Shown here: in pieces, positions 61,801 through 64,000 of the stretch
Numbering within the stretch: position 1 is the stretch's first letter
Layout: every line of letters begins with the position of its first letter
Source of the DNA: Eopsaltria australis
Lineage: Eukaryota > Chordata > Aves > Passeriformes > Petroicidae
NCBI GenBank assembly: GCA_034509425.1
Contig: JAVTVJ010000040.1
Span: forward strand, 7,641,001 to 7,705,000
Reading direction: 5' to 3'
DNA length: 64,000 nucleotides
Position numbers and translations under genes: made by a program
The notes under the pieces: generated by a model
Seen by the model: only the letters and a program-made list of their open reading frames with translations
Databases searched by the model: none
Told to the model about the DNA's origin: nothing

Positions 61801-63417
61801 TCTCATTACCATACTCTGATTTGTTTGATAATAAGTTAAATTAATTTTTTCCCAAGTCAGTTCTCTTTTGTCCATGATGGAAATTGCTCACTGATCACTC
61901 CATGAACCTTTTGTTATGTTTTTTCTCCCCTGTCCAGCTTAGGAGAGCAGTGATAGAGCAGCTTTGGTGGGCACCTATCATTCAGCCAGGGTCAAACCAC
62001 CACAATGAGTTATCCAAAAGAGGTGAATGTATGTCAAAACGGAACAGAAAATACTACATACATTATGCTTACATATATTCATATATTATAATCTACAGTA
62101 TATTCTGCTGTTGAATTGATTTCACTGTGTTAATGTGTGTGTTTATATGCATATATGTAGCTGGCAGGCAAAGTGAGCTTGAATGCTGAGCCACCTAGGG
62201 CAATTACATATAAGCCATGTCTTTCTGAAGCCAAAAGTAATAGGAACAGACATATATCATTGTCCCTGTAACAGTTCAAACTCAAGGACATTCAATTACT
62301 TAGTGGCAGCTGATGATTAGATTAGATATGTCCAGTAGAAAACTAAGGGTGAGAGAGAAATGTTCATAAGCAATTTAATTTCTAATTATTTTTTCTGAAT
62401 TATTATTATTTTCTTGTCTGAAAAGAGGGTGCTATGCATTATGGGAGGAATCAGATGATTACCATCATTTATTATCCACTGAGAAATGGGCCCCTCTTTT
62501 CCTTGAAAAAACAATTATAGAAAAGGTTACTTTCATTCTCTGATGGAAAGAGGAGATCTGGAAAGATCATCTAGGTGAATGCATGACAACCATAGAAGCT
62601 AAATAACATCAGGAAGAAGGTCAATATCTTTAGTGCTTTGTGGTTTAATGAAAAACCAGCAACAGGATGTTAAAACTCTCTATGCTGTATCTCAAAGAGA
62701 GCAGCAAATATGAACCATCTAAATCTTGACTGAAACAGCAGAAAAAGTGAATTAAAAAAGGGTCTGATTTCAATAAATTAATTAATTATTAAAGAAACCA
62801 ATTTGCAAAGACCTTTCCAAGTTGCCAACTATATAACTGGTTCTAAAGATGAACTGTATTGTAATTAATTTCTAGTTTAAGAGTAACTGTATTGTAATTA
62901 ATTTCTAGTTAAGAGTAAACACAAACAATACTTTGAGAGTTTTCATGCCCTCTCAGAGTTTGAGTAGTTTTAGCGAGTGTCTGCCAAGGCAGCCAGGTTG
63001 TCATGTGTGCTGTTTCTATTTCTTCCTGAAGAGGCAGTGACCAGACACAGTATGGAAATACCACAGCACTCTTACTTCCATAATAATTCACTGTCATTCT
63101 GATATTACAGATTACTCTTGCATCTAATGACTGAGATAATAAAACATAAATATTAGTGATTTCTAAAAGGACACTTTTATTCATAGATTATACAAGAAAT
63201 AGTTTCTCCTGGATTGTCTAATAGAGTAAGTGCCAGCTACAGCAAATACGAAATTATTATCAAGTTTGCTTGAGATTTCATTTTCGTATTTGAAACCCAA
63301 ATGGATATGATAGTATTTAAAAAGAATGCTGGAAGGAAGCCAGAATAAAAGTGTCACTGACATTTTCATGTCCAAATACATAGATAGAGTAAATACTCAG
63401 TTAGAGAAATATTTGAA
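58868..63417. other. probable intron, candidate exons only
   Basis: No known repeat apart from the tandem duplication at 62852-62916. Minus-strand exon-like segments at 61447-61508 and 63076-63130 are described in the findings. Confidence 0.4.
62852..62916. repeat. tandem duplication, 33 bp x2
   Basis: AACTGTATTGTAATTAATTT with CTAGTTTAAGAGT is repeated immediately (62885-62916) with loss of a single T. Near-identity implies a recent duplication or slippage event. Confidence 0.95.
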
Positions 63418-63590
63418 GGCCCAGGCCCATGAGCTTCTCTCTCTGGTGACCAGAAAGTGGACAAGAGGAAAAATAATTGAGTGTCTGGACAGTGCTCTTA
63501 GTCATAGGGTTTAGTTTTAGGTGAGAAACAGGGAGTTGGACTTGAAGATCCTTATGGGTCCCTTCTAATTAGAGATTTTCTGTGATTCTA
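63418..63590 (+). mobile_element. CR1 LINE 3' fragment, internally deleted
   Basis: It starts with the CR1 block CCATGAGCTTCTCTCTCTGG, then TGACCAGAAAGTGGACAAGA. It jumps to GTCTGGACAGTGCTCTTAGT and ends with GGGAGTTGGACTTGAAGATC, CTTATGGGTCCCTTC and TTCTGTGATTCTAG. The middle of the consensus 3' region is missing, so it is an internally deleted, inactive copy. The short plus-strand frame at 63326-63514 overlaps it and is not a gene. Confidence 0.85.
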
Positions 63591-64000
63591 GATCTTTCTA
63601 GATCTGTATTGCGAGTGTTACAACCTTTCTGCAATGCTGGAGATTGGTTTGGTAAAAACAACATTCTGATGCTTCTTAATCTCTGTTTAATCTTCATAAA
63701 TTAACTAATGATATTTCAGGCTGCAGTACAATGAATGCAATCTGACCACTGTGCTTCATTTACATTGGAAGGATGCTTCCCTGAGCTTAATGGCTCCTTG
63801 GGTCTGCAGACATTGTCCTGAGACAGGACCATAGGTTCTGTCAGTTTCTCCAGTTAGGGAATAAACTGCAGTTTCTCTTCCATCTCTTTTAGTATTCAAT
63901 GAACTTCACACTGGTAGTTATTAACTTCTGGATAAATGTCAGATGCTTTCGTGGATGACTTTATTCACAAGTGACTGTAGAAGCTGTTATAACAAAATAA
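63591..64000. other. anonymous sequence to window end
   Basis: No feature seen in the last 410 bases. Confidence 0.5.

Noticed and set aside
61938..62022. Plus-strand 85-bp segment after TTTTTTCTCCCCTGTCCAG, one frame open, GTGAAT donor
   Set aside because: The splice acceptor is excellent, but the segment is isolated, on the wrong strand for the supported gene and not recognised as any protein. Transcript data could revive it.
1..64000. Search for operons, CRISPR arrays, phage genes, tRNA or rRNA
   Set aside because: Nothing of the kind is visible. The repeat content and lack of long frames indicate vertebrate nuclear DNA.

Overview
The window is vertebrate nuclear DNA and almost certainly from a bird. 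It is AT-rich and CpG-poor, with no long open reading frame. Its recognisable interspersed repeats are fragments of CR1 LINEs, including pieces of the ORF2 C-terminus and the 3' tail with ATTCTRTGAT repeats, plus one solo LTR of the avian ERVL type. There is nothing bacterial or phage-like: no operons, ribosome-binding sites, CRISPR array or tRNA that I can see.

One stretch stands out as real coding sequence. The minus strand at 12261-12406 looks like the last coding exon of a gene. It has a 3' splice site, 47 sense codons with GC-rich third positions in a region of low GC, three CpGs, a Cys-rich C-terminus and two TAG stops in tandem. I could not name the gene. If it is real, positions 1 to about 11.6 kb are 3' flanking DNA, and about 12.4-64 kb is intron, possibly with further small exons. 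Candidate upstream exons on the same strand with compatible splice phases are at 43747-43902 and 42718-42785, and less securely at 31723-31790, 27481-27552 and 21488-21553. Two more at 63076-63130 and 61447-61508 agree with each other. Exon-like segments of this size arise by chance in AT-rich introns, so only the terminal exon is called with real confidence.

Layout: 1-7.5 kb is anonymous flank with a polypurine tract. CR1 lies at 7.49-7.87 kb. The terminal exon and its putative 3' UTR lie at about 11.64-12.41 kb. CR1 pieces lie at 16.9-17.5 kb (minus) and 20.0-20.3 kb (plus). Small tandem duplications lie at 19.4, 22.7, 24.4, 30.1, 46.0 and 62.9 kb. A perfect 12-bp hairpin lies at 29.3 kb, and a solo ERVL-like LTR with near-perfect target duplication at 34.84-35.46 kb. 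A second, less certain LTR-like block lies at 45.84-46.33 kb. CR1 tails lie at 47.9, 52.8 and 63.5 kb, a strong G-quadruplex motif at 54.87 kb, and several homopolymer runs across 29-59 kb. The rest is anonymous intronic or intergenic sequence. I saw no clearly new biological system. The most useful leads are the unidentified gene, the hairpin and the G4 tract.
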